Assembly (NCBI GenBank): GCA_018897105.1
Contig: JAHILF010000043.1
Span: forward strand, 1-36,618
Direction of reading: 5' to 3'
Source: Pseudomonadota bacterium
GTDB lineage: Bacteria; Desulfobacterota; Desulfobulbia; Desulfobulbales; SURF-16
Length of the DNA stretch: 36,618 bases
Shown here: piece after piece, positions 7,015-16,779 of the stretch
Numbering within the stretch: the stretch's first letter is position 1
How the letters are laid out: each line of letters begins with the position of its first letter
Position numbers and translations under genes: made by a program
The notes under the pieces: generated by a model
The model's database searches: none
Told to the model about the DNA's origin: nothing
The model's input: only the letters and a program-made list of their open reading frames with translations

Positions 7015-8298
7015 TCACATCATTTCCCGGGGATCAACGATATAACCTTTTACCGCCGCCGCCGCTGCACTCACCGGGCTCATCAGGTGAACCATGCCGC
7101 CTTTGCCCATGCGTCCGTTAAAATTACGGTTTGTCGTTGAGGCACAGACCTCGCCGGGGGCCAACACACCGTTACTCATGCCCAGACAGGCGCCGCAGGT
7201 GGGATTGGTCACACAGAAACCAGCATCCATGTAAATTTTAATAAGCCCTTCTTCCATGGCCTGGTTGTAAACCTTGGGGGTGGCCGGAGAAAGAATGGCA
7301 CGCACATTATCGGCGATTTTCCGGCCCTTAAGGATTTCCGCACCGGCCCGCAGATCTTCAATACGGCCGTTGGTGCAGGAACCCATGTAAACCTGGTCGA
7401 CTTTTGTCCCCACCATGCCGGTGATGTCCTTGACCTCATCGGGCTTGAAGCCGTAAGTCACCTGGGGCACAAGCGCTGAAACGTCAAAGGTCTTTTCCGC
7501 CACATATCTGGCGTCGGCATCGGAATGCCATTTGCGGAAAGCCTCCACCGCGGCATCGATATCCGCATACTCATCCTGAATAAAGGGCCAGAGGTACTCA
7601 GCGGTAACCCGGTCAGGCAGGCACACCCCGCAGGTAGCGCCGGCCTCGATGGCCATATTACACAGGGTCATGCGGCCCTCCATGCTCATACCGTCCACCA
7701 CCGGACCGCAGAACTCCATCACCTTGTCGGTGGCCCCGTTTACGGTCAGCTCCTTGATGATCCTGAGGATGACATCCTTGGCGTACACTCCTTTGGCAAG
7801 CTTGCCGGTGATAGTGATCTTCATCGTTTCCGGCAGACGGAAGGAACAGACCCCCTTGAGAATACCCACCTCCAGGTCCGTGGTGCCGACGCCCGCGGCA
7901 AAGGCGCCGAAGGCTCCGTGGGTGCAGGTGTGCGAGTCGCCCATGATTACCGTGCAGCCGGGACGGATGAATCCTTTTTCCGGGAACAGGGCATGGCAGA
8001 CCCCGTTTGCGCCGATATCAAAAAAATCCGTAATATTGTTCCGTCTGGCCCAGTCACGCAGGATTTTTGCCTGGGTGGCGGTTTTTGAATCCTTGGACGG
8101 TGTAACGTGGTCAATCACCACTTTAATCTTCTTCGGGTCAAAAACCCTGTCCATTCCCCTCGCCTTCAAATCATTGACCGCGATAGGGGTGGTGATCTCA
8201 TGGCACATGACCACATCTATATCAAGCACGACATTATTATCCGAGGGAACGTCCCTTTTGTGGGCCGCAAAAATTTTCTCAGTGATGGTTTTACCCAT
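7015..8298 (-). CDS. leuC: 3-isopropylmalate dehydratase large subunit
   Basis: LeuC is the catalytic, 4Fe-4S aconitase-fold subunit of isopropylmalate isomerase. The 427-residue length and sequence fit the HacA-type (archaeal/deltaproteobacterial) LeuC rather than the roughly 465-residue enterobacterial form. Cluster ligands are seen at Cys308 (MGSCTNGR), Cys368 and Cys371 (NPTCGACLGMSNG). GDSHTCTHGAFGAFAAGVGT (120-139) and the ending TTNRNFNGRMG are also typical. The ATG at 8298 follows a GGGAGGA; the upstream in-frame start at 8370 has no such site. The promoter should lie in the AT-rich 196-bp divergent spacer shared with the HD-GAF gene (8299-8494). No leucine leader peptide was recognised there. 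Confidence 0.95.
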   Translation of the reverse strand: MGKTITEKIFAAHKRDVPSDNNVVLDIDVVMCHEITTPIAVNDLKARGMDRVFDPKKIKVVIDHVTPSKDSKTATQAKILRDWARRNNITDFFDIGANGVCHALFPEKGFIRPGCTVIMGDSHTCTHGAFGAFAAGVGTTDLEVGILKGVCSFRLPETMKITITGKLAKGVYAKDVILRIIKELTVNGATDKVMEFCGPVVDGMSMEGRMTLCNMAIEAGATCGVCLPDRVTAEYLWPFIQDEYADIDAAVEAFRKWHSDADARYVAEKTFDVSALVPQVTYGFKPDEVKDITGMVGTKVDQVYMGSCTNGRIEDLRAGAEILKGRKIADNVRAILSPATPKVYNQAMEEGLIKIYMDAGFCVTNPTCGACLGMSNGVLAPGEVCASTTNRNFNGRMGKGGMVHLMSPVSAAAAAVKGYIVDPREMM

Positions 8299-8494
8299 TG
8301 TTTGGTATCCTCCCAATAAACAGTAAAAAAATCCCAGTCCCGCAGACCGGAATATGCAGAACTGCAACATTAATAGATACTGTCAAGTTAATCAATTTTT
8401 TTTATAGTTTGTATCCTGCCAATAATATGCTATAAAAATCAATATATTGTCATTTAATACTCTTTTATCAGCTTATTTTAAGCCAAATTTCCCC

Positions 8495-10180
8495 ATGTCG
8501 AAAAACAAGCAGCAACCCTTACCCGCAAATCTGCCGCCTGAACAATCAGATTCATCCCCTCAGACCATGATTGAGCAGATTTACTCCATTTGCCAAACGG
8601 AATACGGCCGGGTTGACCCAAAACTGAAACAGCTTTTCACCGACGTGACAGCCCTGTATGCCGGCGAGTGGCCGCAATTTGAGGCCTGCCAGGTGGGTTA
8701 TCATAATCTGCTACACTGCCTGGAAGTTGCCCTTGCCACGGCCCGCATGACAGGCGGATGGAACAAAGCCAATTCCGACCGGGCCATTGCCAGACCCATA
8801 TTTCTCGCCGGTATCGCCGCATCGCTGCTGCATGACTCAGGCTACCTGAAAGACAAAAATGATCGCCAGGGCAAAGGCGGAAAGTATACCTTTTCACATG
8901 TGGGCCGCAGCCGGGATCTCGCCTGCAATTATCTTAGCAGAAAAAAATGGAGTAAAAAAGACATCACTTTTATCTGCCGGATGATTGGGGCCACTGAATT
9001 CGGCGAACAGCCGGATATGACCGTCTTCGAAAACGATGAGCACCTGGTCATGGCACAAATGGTTGCCTCGGCGGATCTCATTGCCCAGATGGCTGACATC
9101 AACTATATCAGACGCCTTCATGACCTCCATGATGAATTTCTAGAGGCATACGATGCGGAAGACAGAAAAAATCTCCGGAAACGGGCTGTCCATGTATACG
9201 ATTCCTTTCAGGAAATGCTCAACACCACCCCGGAATTCTATGAGAATTTTATTCTGCCGAGATTGAAACTCTTTAAGCGAATGGACAACTATCTTGTCTC
9301 CTTTTTCGCCGATGGCAGAAATCCCTATTTTGAAAGCATCACCGCCAATCTCTCGGGCCAGCTTTTAAGCAAGCGGGTCCAATGGCAGATGCTTGGTGAT
9401 ATTTTGCAGGGGCTTGGTCTGGTGGACCCCGATGTCCTCAATGAGGCCCTGACCAGACAGCAGCAGGGAAAAGCGGCCCAGAGTTCTGACACGCAACAAT
9501 CCATAGAACAACAGGATATCGGTGCACAGTTACTTGACTGGCTGCAATTAAGATGTACAGGACAGGCCCGCCTGGGCGATATTCTCATGGAGATGAATGC
9601 CGTCGATCCACGCGCACTGCGCACTGGACTGATTTCTCAACTGCTGCCGCAACAGCTCACAAAAGAACTGACCTACGATGAACTTCTCGCCCTGTTGCAG
9701 ATATCGCTCCTGGCGCAAAACCTCTATGATGATCCATGGGTATTTGCCCAGATCATTGAAATGGCCGTCAAGCTTCTCGGCAGCGAATCAGGTTCACTCA
9801 TGCTGGCCCACCGCCGGAAAAACGAATTGGTCACCGCCATTCACTTCGGCACACACAAAGAGCAGCTCGAAGGCAGATCTATCCCCATAGACAAAGGGCT
9901 TTCCGGCTGGGTCTATCGCCATGCCCGGGCCGCCTTTGTCACCAAATCCGCCATTGGCGATGTTGCCTGGGAAAATTCCTTTCCCGGCGGAGAAGAAATT
10001 CACAATGTCCTTGCCGTTCCCCTGCATATCAATGGCGAAATCATCGGCGTCGCCGAAGTGATCAACAAACAACATGGCAATTTCAACGACCATGACGTCG
10101 ATATTCTCACCCTGCTCGCCAATGTCATGACCTATTCCCTGTCATTGGTAAAAAAATTACAGCTCAATAAAAAATCATGA
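8495..10180 (+). CDS. HD-domain phosphohydrolase with C-terminal GAF domain
   Basis: This soluble protein has 561 residues from the ATG at 8495. An in-frame TTG at 8447 is a weaker alternative; neither has a strong ribosome site. Residues about 60-210 form an HD/PDEase-type domain with His at YHNLLHCLE (near 70), the HD pair in SLLHDSGYL (near 111), and further His and Asp residues in FSHVGRS and ASADLIAQ. Residues about 300-390 contain two copies of a short MshEN-like helical motif (LGDILQGLGLVDPDVL and LGDILMEMNAVDPRAL). Residues about 400-555 are a GAF domain (SGSLMLAHRR, GLSGWVYRHA, VLAVPLHINGEIIGVAEVIN). A ligand-gated nucleotide phosphodiesterase is likely, substrate unknown. Its stop overlaps the yejA start by 4 bp, so it is probably cotranslated with the importer. 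Confidence 0.85.
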   Translation: MSKNKQQPLPANLPPEQSDSSPQTMIEQIYSICQTEYGRVDPKLKQLFTDVTALYAGEWPQFEACQVGYHNLLHCLEVALATARMTGGWNKANSDRAIARPIFLAGIAASLLHDSGYLKDKNDRQGKGGKYTFSHVGRSRDLACNYLSRKKWSKKDITFICRMIGATEFGEQPDMTVFENDEHLVMAQMVASADLIAQMADINYIRRLHDLHDEFLEAYDAEDRKNLRKRAVHVYDSFQEMLNTTPEFYENFILPRLKLFKRMDNYLVSFFADGRNPYFESITANLSGQLLSKRVQWQMLGDILQGLGLVDPDVLNEALTRQQQGKAAQSSDTQQSIEQQDIGAQLLDWLQLRCTGQARLGDILMEMNAVDPRALRTGLISQLLPQQLTKELTYDELLALLQISLLAQNLYDDPWVFAQIIEMAVKLLGSESGSLMLAHRRKNELVTAIHFGTHKEQLEGRSIPIDKGLSGWVYRHARAAFVTKSAIGDVAWENSFPGGEEIHNVLAVPLHINGEIIGVAEVINKQHGNFNDHDVDILTLLANVMTYSLSLVKKLQLNKKS

Positions 10181-12006
10181 AACTCGATAAAATATTTTGC
10201 ATAATGCAAAACAGGTCCCGTTCTCTGCTGGCTTTCCTGTTTCTCCTCAGCTGCTGGTCATGCCTGTATATTCCCGACAAGGCCCTGGCAGCCCACGGGG
10301 AAAGTATTGACGGCAAGTTGAAATACCCTGCAGGGTTTGACCGCTTTGCCTACACTTCCGACAAAGCCGTCAAGGTCGGAGATGTTACCCTGCATGCCCT
10401 GGGCAGCTTTGACAAGATGAACCCCTTCACCCTGAAAGGCAACCCGCCCGAAGGTATTGCCGAACTTGTCTTTGAAACCCTTGCCTCACCCAGCCTGGAT
10501 GAACCTTTTGCCGAGTACGCTTTACTCGCCAAGGATATCGACCTTGCCCCGGACCGGATGTCCGTCACCTTTACCTTGAATGACAAAGCGCGTTTTTCCG
10601 ATGGCTCTCCGGTCACCGCCGAAGACGTCAAGTTTTCCCTGGAAACCCTGCAAAGCAAGGATGCTCATCCTTTTTTCTCCTCCTATTACCAGGACATCAG
10701 CCGGGCCGAAATTATCAATCCCGGTAAAATACGTTTTTATTTCGCCCGGCCCAATCGTGAAATCCACATGATAGCCGGGCAGCTCCCTGTGTTTTCCAAG
10801 GCATTTTATCAGAAACACCCATTTAACGCAGCGGACATGACCCCGCCGGTGGGCAGCGGTCCCTATATCATCAGCGATTTCAAACAGGGGAAATCCATCA
10901 CCTACAAGAGAAATCCGAATTACTGGGGCAATGATATCGCCTGCCGCCGGGGCATGTTTAATTTCGATACCATTACCTTCAAATATTTCCAGGATCAGAT
11001 CGTGGCGGTGGAGGCCTTCAAGGCAGGCGAGTTTGACTTCATGCATGTCAATATCGCCAAGCAGTGGGCACGGGATCTGGAGGGGTCCCAATTCGACAGC
11101 GGCAAAATCATCAAGAAACTCTTTCCCCACAAAAACGACCAGGGCATGCAGGCCTTTGTCTACAATCTCCGCCGGCCGCTGTTCCAGGACATCCGCGTCC
11201 GCCAGGCTCTGGGCATGGCCTTTGACTTTGCCCGAACCAACAAGACCCTCTTTTTTGACCAATATACCCAGACGCAAAGCTATTTCAGCAATTCCGATCT
11301 GGCCGCAACCGGCCTGCCCCAGGGCCTTGAGCTGGAAATGCTGCAACCTTTCAAGGATCAGGTGCCGCCCGAGGTTTTTACCACCCCCATCACCCCCGTC
11401 AAGACCGGTTCCCCCCAAGACCTGCGCAATAATCTCCGCGCGGCGATGAAACTGCTCGCCGAGGCGGGCTGGACGGTGCACAATGGTAAACTGACCGATA
11501 AGGATGGTAAGCCTTTTGCGTTTGAAATCCTGCTTTCTTCCCCCTCCTTTGAACGGGTCATGGCGGATTTTGTCAAGAATCTGCAGGTACTGGGGATTAA
11601 CGCCACGTACCGCACCATCGACCAGGCCCTGTATACCCAGCGCCAGCAGGACTTTGACTTTGACATGACCGTCGAGGTCTTCGGCCAGTCCCAGTCACCG
11701 GGCAACGAGCAGCGCGACTACTGGACATCGGCGGCGGCGGACCGCAAAGGATCCCGCAACATCATCGGCATCAAGAATCCGGTGGTTGATAAACTGGTGG
11801 ACCGCATCATCTACGCCAGAACCCAGGAGGAACTGACCGCAGCCTGCAAGGCGCTGGATCGGGTGCTCTGGTATAACTATTACCTCATTCCCAACTGGTA
11901 TCTTGCCACCTACCGCATCGCTTTCTGGGACAAATTCTCCCGCCCGGAAAGTCTGCCCCTTTATTACACGCCCTTTCAACTGCTGATGACCTGGTGGTCC
12001 AAGTAA
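10177..12006 (+). CDS. yejA: Peptide ABC transporter substrate-binding protein YejA
   Basis: This 609-residue periplasmic solute-binding protein of the SBP_bac_5 (oligopeptide/dipeptide) family captures peptides for the YejBEF importer, which in enterobacteria also takes up microcin C. The hydrophobic signal segment (SLLAFLFLLSCWSCLYI) covers about residues 16-32, with possible cleavage after ALA. Family features include GSFDKMNPF, FSDGSPVTAEDVKFSLETL and VGSGPYIISDF. The size is close to E. coli YejA. The ATG at 10177 overlaps the HD-GAF stop (ATGA); a second Met at 10204 would give a shorter signal peptide. The gene is the first of yejABEF in the usual order. Which peptides it binds cannot be read from the sequence. 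Confidence 0.9.
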   Translation: MKLDKIFCIMQNRSRSLLAFLFLLSCWSCLYIPDKALAAHGESIDGKLKYPAGFDRFAYTSDKAVKVGDVTLHALGSFDKMNPFTLKGNPPEGIAELVFETLASPSLDEPFAEYALLAKDIDLAPDRMSVTFTLNDKARFSDGSPVTAEDVKFSLETLQSKDAHPFFSSYYQDISRAEIINPGKIRFYFARPNREIHMIAGQLPVFSKAFYQKHPFNAADMTPPVGSGPYIISDFKQGKSITYKRNPNYWGNDIACRRGMFNFDTITFKYFQDQIVAVEAFKAGEFDFMHVNIAKQWARDLEGSQFDSGKIIKKLFPHKNDQGMQAFVYNLRRPLFQDIRVRQALGMAFDFARTNKTLFFDQYTQTQSYFSNSDLAATGLPQGLELEMLQPFKDQVPPEVFTTPITPVKTGSPQDLRNNLRAAMKLLAEAGWTVHNGKLTDKDGKPFAFEILLSSPSFERVMADFVKNLQVLGINATYRTIDQALYTQRQQDFDFDMTVEVFGQSQSPGNEQRDYWTSAAADRKGSRNIIGIKNPVVDKLVDRIIYARTQEELTAACKALDRVLWYNYYLIPNWYLATYRIAFWDKFSRPESLPLYYTPFQLLMTWWSK

Positions 12007-12015
12007 TTCTCCATT

Positions 12016-13071
12016 ATGTTTGCCTATATCCTGCGCCGCATACTGCTCATGATCCCCACCCTGTTCGGGATCATGCTGATTACATTCACTGTCACCCAGT
12101 TTGTGCCAGGCGGCCCGGTGGAGAGAATGCTTGCCGATATGCAGCGCTCCTCCCGGGGCGGAGCTGAAGTCAGCGGCGGGGGCTCAAATATCTACCAGGG
12201 CAACAAGGGCCTTGACCCGGAACGCATCCAGGAGATCCGGGCCATGTATGGCTTCGACAAACCGCCGGTGGAGCGCTTTATTTCCATGATGGGCAACTAT
12301 CTGGTCTTCGACTTCGGCAAATCCTACTACCATCATCAGTCCGTGGTCGATCTGGTCATCTCCAAGCTGCCTGTTTCCATGTCCCTGGGGCTCTGGTCTT
12401 TTCTCATCGTTTATGGGGTCTGCATTCCCTTGGGCATTAAAAAGGCGGTGCGGGACGGCTCCCGCTTCGATGTATTTTCAAGCACCATGATTCTGGTGGG
12501 CTACGCCATCCCCGGCTTTGTGCTGGCCATTGTGCTCATCGTCCTCTTTGGCGGCGGCAGCTTCTGGAATATCTTCCCACTGCGTGGACTTGTTTCGGAC
12601 AACTGGTCCGAACTGAGCCTGGTGCACAAGATCCTGGATTACCTGTGGCACATGGTGCTGCCCATTATCTCCAGCGCAGTGGGCAGCCTTGCGGTCATGA
12701 CCCTGCTCACCAAAAACAGCTTTCTGGAAGAGATTCGAAAACAGTACGTGCTCACGGCCCGGGCCAAGGGCTTAAGTGAAAACCGGGTGCTTTACCGCCA
12801 TGTGTTCAGGAATGCCATCATCCCCATCATCACCGGCTTTCCCGGTTCCTTTATCACTGCCTTTTTCACCGGCAGCCTGCTGATCGAGACCATCTTTTCG
12901 CTGGACGGCATGGGATTGCTGGCCTATCAATCGATCCTTAATCGCGATTATCCCGTGGTGCTGGGCACCCTGTACTTTTTCACCATTATCGGTCTGATCT
13001 CCCGGTTGTTGTCCGACCTCAGCTATGTGGTGGTTGACCCGCGCATCACCTTTGAAAGCGTGGAGCAGTAA
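12016..13071 (+). CDS. yejB: Peptide ABC transporter permease YejB
   Basis: This 351-residue inner-membrane permease has about six membrane segments. The N-terminus MFAYILRRILLMIPTLFGIM and the segment TVTQFVPGGPVERML are typical of YejB/DppB permeases. The ATPase-coupling EAA loop is visible as VLTARAKGLSENRVLYRHVF near residues 243-262. YejB-type insertions, including the Gly/Ser-rich loop around residue 50, are kept. It begins 9 bp after yejA with no clear ribosome site, so coupling to yejA translation is likely. It forms the pore with YejE. Confidence 0.93.
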   Translation: MFAYILRRILLMIPTLFGIMLITFTVTQFVPGGPVERMLADMQRSSRGGAEVSGGGSNIYQGNKGLDPERIQEIRAMYGFDKPPVERFISMMGNYLVFDFGKSYYHHQSVVDLVISKLPVSMSLGLWSFLIVYGVCIPLGIKKAVRDGSRFDVFSSTMILVGYAIPGFVLAIVLIVLFGGGSFWNIFPLRGLVSDNWSELSLVHKILDYLWHMVLPIISSAVGSLAVMTLLTKNSFLEEIRKQYVLTARAKGLSENRVLYRHVFRNAIIPIITGFPGSFITAFFTGSLLIETIFSLDGMGLLAYQSILNRDYPVVLGTLYFFTIIGLISRLLSDLSYVVVDPRITFESVEQ

Positions 13072-13077
13072 AAAAAT

Positions 13078-14115
13078 ATGTCTGCACGAGCACTCAAGAA
13101 AAACACCATCTTCCAGCGGCGCTGGCGGAAATTCAAGAGCAACAGGCGCGGCTACTGGAGCCTGGTCATCTTTTCCATTCTTTTTGTCATGAGTCTTGGC
13201 GCCGAAGTGATCAGCAACGACCGGCCCTTTCTCATCATCTACAATGGTTCCTTTTATTTTCCGCTGGTTAAAAGCTATGCGGAAACCACCTTTGGCGGCG
13301 ATTTTCCCACCGAAGCCGATTACCGGGACCCCTATATTCTTGAAAAAATCACCACGGGCGGCAACAAGGCCTTTTTCCCGCTTAATCCTTACAGCTACGC
13401 CTCAATCAACCCCAACCTGGACGTGCCGGTTCCCTCTCCCCCAACCAGGGAGAACCTGCTGGGCACCGATGACCGGGGTCGTGATGTGCTGGCCCGTCTT
13501 ATCTACGGCTTCCGCCTTTCCGTCGTCTTCGGTCTGCTGCTTACCGCGGTGGGCACCCTGCTGGGCATAGCGGCCGGGGCCATACAGGGCTATTTCGGCG
13601 GCAGAACCGATCTTTTCTGCCAGCGTTTCATTGAGATCTGGGGTTCCATGCCCGAACTCTATCTGCTGATCATCTTCTCCTCTATCTTCAAGCCGAGTCT
13701 GCTGCTGCTCTTGATCCTGCTCTCCATGTTCGGCTGGATGGGACTGTCCGACTACGTACGGGCGGAATTTCTCAAAAGCCGCAACCTGGATTATGTCACA
13801 GCCGCCCGGGCCATGGGGGTGGGCAACGTCACTATCATGATCCGCCACCTGCTGCCCAACGGTATGACCCCGGTTATCACCTTTCTGCCCTTCCGCATGT
13901 CAGGGGCGATTCTTGCCCTGACCAGTCTTGATTTCCTTGGTCTCGGCGTTCCCCCTCCCACCCCCAGTCTCGGGGAACTGCTGGCCCAGGGCAAGGCCAA
14001 TATCGATGCCTGGTGGCTGTCGCTCAGCACCTTTTTTGTTCTGGTGGGCACCCTGATTCTGCTGATTTTTATCGGCGAGGCGCTGCGGGAAACCTTTGAT
14101 CCGAGGAAGGTATGA
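13078..14115 (+). CDS. yejE: Peptide ABC transporter permease YejE
   Basis: This 345-residue inner-membrane permease is close in length to E. coli YejE. The N-terminal cytoplasmic part (RRWRKFKSNRRGYWSLVIF) leads into the first membrane helix. A long periplasmic segment follows, with the YejE-specific FGGDFPTEADYRDPYI. Then LLGTDDRGRDVLARLIYGFR introduces the permease core, with the EAA loop near VTAARAMGVGNVTIMIRHLL. It starts 6 bp after yejB and ends overlapping yejF by 4 bp (ATGA). With YejB it makes the membrane channel of the importer. Confidence 0.93.
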   Translation: MSARALKKNTIFQRRWRKFKSNRRGYWSLVIFSILFVMSLGAEVISNDRPFLIIYNGSFYFPLVKSYAETTFGGDFPTEADYRDPYILEKITTGGNKAFFPLNPYSYASINPNLDVPVPSPPTRENLLGTDDRGRDVLARLIYGFRLSVVFGLLLTAVGTLLGIAAGAIQGYFGGRTDLFCQRFIEIWGSMPELYLLIIFSSIFKPSLLLLLILLSMFGWMGLSDYVRAEFLKSRNLDYVTAARAMGVGNVTIMIRHLLPNGMTPVITFLPFRMSGAILALTSLDFLGLGVPPPTPSLGELLAQGKANIDAWWLSLSTFFVLVGTLILLIFIGEALRETFDPRKV

Positions 14116-15710
14116 AGACGCCACTGCTGCAGATTCATGCTCTCAATGCCGGCTTTAAGGGCCAGGACGGTTTTCAGCCGGTCCTCCATGATGTGTCATT
14201 GACCATTCATCATGGGGAGACCGTGGCCCTGGTGGGTGAATCCGGTTCGGGCAAATCCGTAACCGCCTTTTCCATCCTGCAATTGCTTGACCGCGACTCT
14301 TTCAGCTGCCAGGGAGAGATCCTTTTTAATGATCAAGACCTGCTCACCAAAAGCGAGACCCAGCTGCAGAAAATCAGGGGCAATGATATCGCCATGATCT
14401 TTCAGGAGCCAATGACATCGCTCAACCCTGTTTACCCCATCGGGCACCAGCTCATCGAACCGCTGATGCAGCACCAGCATCTCGACCCGAAACAAGCCAG
14501 GGTCAAGGCGGTGCAGCTTCTGGACAAGACCGGCATCCCTGACCCGGAAAACCGGATGCTGAGCTTTGCCCACCAGCTCTCAGGAGGCCAACGACAACGG
14601 GTAATGATCGCCATGGCCCTGGCCTGCCGGCCCAAACTGCTCATCGCCGATGAGCCGACCACGGCTCTGGACGTGACTATCCAGGCCCAGATCCTCACCC
14701 TTCTGCAGGAGCTGCAGAAAGAGCTGAATATGGCCGTGCTGCTCATTACCCATGACCTGCACATGGTCAGAAAAATCGCTGATTACGTCAATATCATGCA
14801 CCAGGGCCGCATCGTCGAACACGGCCCCTGCACCAGCATCTTTGCCTCGCCCAGTGACCCGTACACCATCAAACTGCTCAACAGTGTACCCAAGGGTGAA
14901 CCAGACCATAAACAAGGTGCCAAACCACTGCTCACCATTGCCGATTTCCATTGCCATTTCAGTATCAGAAGGGGTTTTTTCAAACGCAAGGTGGGTGAGA
15001 TCCGGGCTGTCAACGGTGTCAGCCTCATTGTCCGTGAAGGGTCAACCTATGGCATTGTCGGCGAATCAGGTTCCGGCAAAAGCACCCTCGGCCTGGGAAT
15101 CCTGCGGCTCATTGAGGGCACGGGAAGCATCAGTTATGGGGAGACGGATCTGCTGGCCAGAAACCGAAGGGAGATGCGCGGACTGCGCCGAGAACTGCAG
15201 ATCGTTTTCCAGGACCCGTTTTCATCGCTTTCCCCGCGCATGTCGATTTTTCAGATCATCGAAGAAGGGCTCAAAGTGCATCATATCGGCCGGGGCAAAC
15301 AGCAGCGCCGGGAAATTGTCGAACGTGTTCTCAATGAGGTGGGGCTGACCCCGGAGATGCTGGACCGCTATCCCCACGAATTTTCAGGCGGACAGCGCCA
15401 GAGGATCGCCATTGCCCGGGCCATTGCCCTGCAGCCGAAATTCATCGTGCTCGACGAGCCCACCAGCGCACTCGACATGACCATCCAGGCCCAGATCATC
15501 GATCTGCTGCGCTCCCTGCAGGAAAAATACGCCATCACCTACCTCTTCATATCCCACGATCTGCGCGTGGTCCGGGCCCTGGCTGACGAGGTGGCGGTGA
15601 TGAAAGACGGGATGATCGTTGAAAGCGGTCCGGCCGAAGAAATTTTTGCAAATCCCACTCACCCTTACACCCAAAAGCTTTTCAGCGCAGCTTTTGAGCT
15701 TAAGGCATAA
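14112..15710 (+). CDS. yejF: Peptide ABC transporter, fused dual ATP-binding protein YejF
   Basis: This 532-residue protein joins two ABC ATPase domains in one chain, as in E. coli YejF. Domain 1 shows Walker A GESGSGKS (42-49), Q-loop IFQEPMTSLNP, signature LSGGQRQR (about 156) and Walker B LLIADEPTTALD. Domain 2 shows GESGSGKS (about 317), signature FSGGQRQR (about 423) and FIVLDEPTSALD. After each domain comes the peptide-importer tail (SDPYTIKLLNSVP; THPYTQKLFSA). All catalytic motifs are intact, so both sites should hydrolyse ATP to drive YejBE. It is the last gene of the operon. An inverted-repeat element 49 bp downstream may help end transcription. Confidence 0.95.
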   Translation: MKTPLLQIHALNAGFKGQDGFQPVLHDVSLTIHHGETVALVGESGSGKSVTAFSILQLLDRDSFSCQGEILFNDQDLLTKSETQLQKIRGNDIAMIFQEPMTSLNPVYPIGHQLIEPLMQHQHLDPKQARVKAVQLLDKTGIPDPENRMLSFAHQLSGGQRQRVMIAMALACRPKLLIADEPTTALDVTIQAQILTLLQELQKELNMAVLLITHDLHMVRKIADYVNIMHQGRIVEHGPCTSIFASPSDPYTIKLLNSVPKGEPDHKQGAKPLLTIADFHCHFSIRRGFFKRKVGEIRAVNGVSLIVREGSTYGIVGESGSGKSTLGLGILRLIEGTGSISYGETDLLARNRREMRGLRRELQIVFQDPFSSLSPRMSIFQIIEEGLKVHHIGRGKQQRREIVERVLNEVGLTPEMLDRYPHEFSGGQRQRIAIARAIALQPKFIVLDEPTSALDMTIQAQIIDLLRSLQEKYAITYLFISHDLRVVRALADEVAVMKDGMIVESGPAEEIFANPTHPYTQKLFSAAFELKA

Positions 15711-15758
15711 TTTTAACTTGTTATTGCCTTTCCCATAACGTTATGATCTAGGCAAATA

Positions 15759-15859
15759 TGATGAACTCGTAAAAAGTCCCAAAAACGTTTTTTTTGCGTC
15801 GTAACTCATTGAGTTAGTGTCATCATTTTTTGAAATTTTGACTTTTTACGAGACCATCA
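15759..15859. repeat. MITE-like element, copy A (20-bp terminal inverted repeats)
   Basis: The ends TGATGAACTCGTAAAAAGTC (15759-15778) and GACTTTTTACGAGACCATCA (15840-15859) are inverted repeats matching at 18 of 20 positions. The short direct repeat CAAATA occurs at 15753-15758 and 15858-15863, partly inside the right end. The interior is AT-rich and non-coding, with a small palindrome AACTCATTGAGTT. The same ends occur at 23016 and 35802. It follows yejF, where a perfect CATAACGTTATG palindrome (15734-15745) also lies. Confidence 0.8.
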
Positions 15860-15899
15860 AATATACTTATTAACCAATTAAAAAATTCCGGTGCCGACT

Positions 15900-16760
15900 A
15901 TGATAAAAACTCGATTTGCCCTGCTTCTGCTTTGCCTCTTTCTCAGTTTTTCCCTCTGCACAACCGCCTTTGCGGAAAAAAATCCCTGGGACATAAAACT
16001 TCCCTTCAGGGAAGCAACCATCCAGTACAGCATCACCGGGTCCGAGACAGGCTCGGAAACCCTCTATATACGTGATTATGGCAAGGAAAAAGCAAGCCAC
16101 CGCAAGTCAACGTCAAAAATGATGTTTATGACCACCCAAACGGATCAGATCGAAATCACCAGTCCCGACTGGGTTTATACCATTGACATGAAGGAAAGGA
16201 CCGGCACCAAAGTAACCAATCCCGTCAAGTTCATGATCGAGGAATACAACAGGCTGTCATCCAAGGATAAGGACATGGTCAATAAAAATGTCCAGGAAAT
16301 GGGCACATCCCTCATGCAGGGCATGCAGGGCTCCGTCCAGCAGAATGCCGAGAAAATCCTGGGATACAACTGTGATCTCGCCTCCGTTGCCGGCACCACG
16401 TCATACTCAATGCACGGCACGGATATCACCCTGAAATCCGATGTGAGCATGATGGGCATGAAATTTTCCACGGTGGCCACCAAGATCACTGAGGGATCAG
16501 TGCCCGGTGACGTCTTTGCCCCTCCCCCCGGCATCCAGGTCACCCATGACAAGGAGGCTGATGACGCGGCCAGGGCCATGGCCAAATCCACCATTGACAC
16601 ATTGAAATCACCGGATGCCTCCCAGAAAATGCAGGAACAGGCCGGAGATGCCATGAATCAGGCCGAATCCGCCGGACAGCAGGCTCCCCCGGCAAACCAG
16701 GGATCTGGCCAGGATATGCAGAAGGCCATGGATGCCCTGAAAGGTATGTTTGGTAAATAA
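15900..16760 (+). CDS. Exported protein of unknown function
   Basis: This 286-residue protein has a clear Sec signal peptide (KTRFALLLLCLFLSFSLCTT, cleavage probably after AFA). I do not recognise the family with certainty. The mature part (about 30-210) looks like an all-beta periplasmic domain similar in style to DUF4412/LolA-like proteins: an ITGSETGSETLYIRDYGKEK strand pair, then a domain with one Cys in ILGYNCDLASV. The last 70 residues are low-complexity, rich in Ala, Gln, Met and Lys (EQAGDAMNQAESAGQQAPPA). The ATG at 15900 is preferred over the GTG at 15891. It ends 19 bp before malic enzyme, so the two may share a transcript, though no functional link is evident. Confidence 0.7.
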   Translation: MIKTRFALLLLCLFLSFSLCTTAFAEKNPWDIKLPFREATIQYSITGSETGSETLYIRDYGKEKASHRKSTSKMMFMTTQTDQIEITSPDWVYTIDMKERTGTKVTNPVKFMIEEYNRLSSKDKDMVNKNVQEMGTSLMQGMQGSVQQNAEKILGYNCDLASVAGTTSYSMHGTDITLKSDVSMMGMKFSTVATKITEGSVPGDVFAPPPGIQVTHDKEADDAARAMAKSTIDTLKSPDASQKMQEQAGDAMNQAESAGQQAPPANQGSGQDMQKAMDALKGMFGK

Positions 16761-16779
16761 TCTTAACTGAGAGAACTCT

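Noticed and set aside
10522-11481. A 319-codon minus-strand open frame inside yejA
   Set aside because: It is fully antisense to yejA, with no ribosome site and no recognisable domain.
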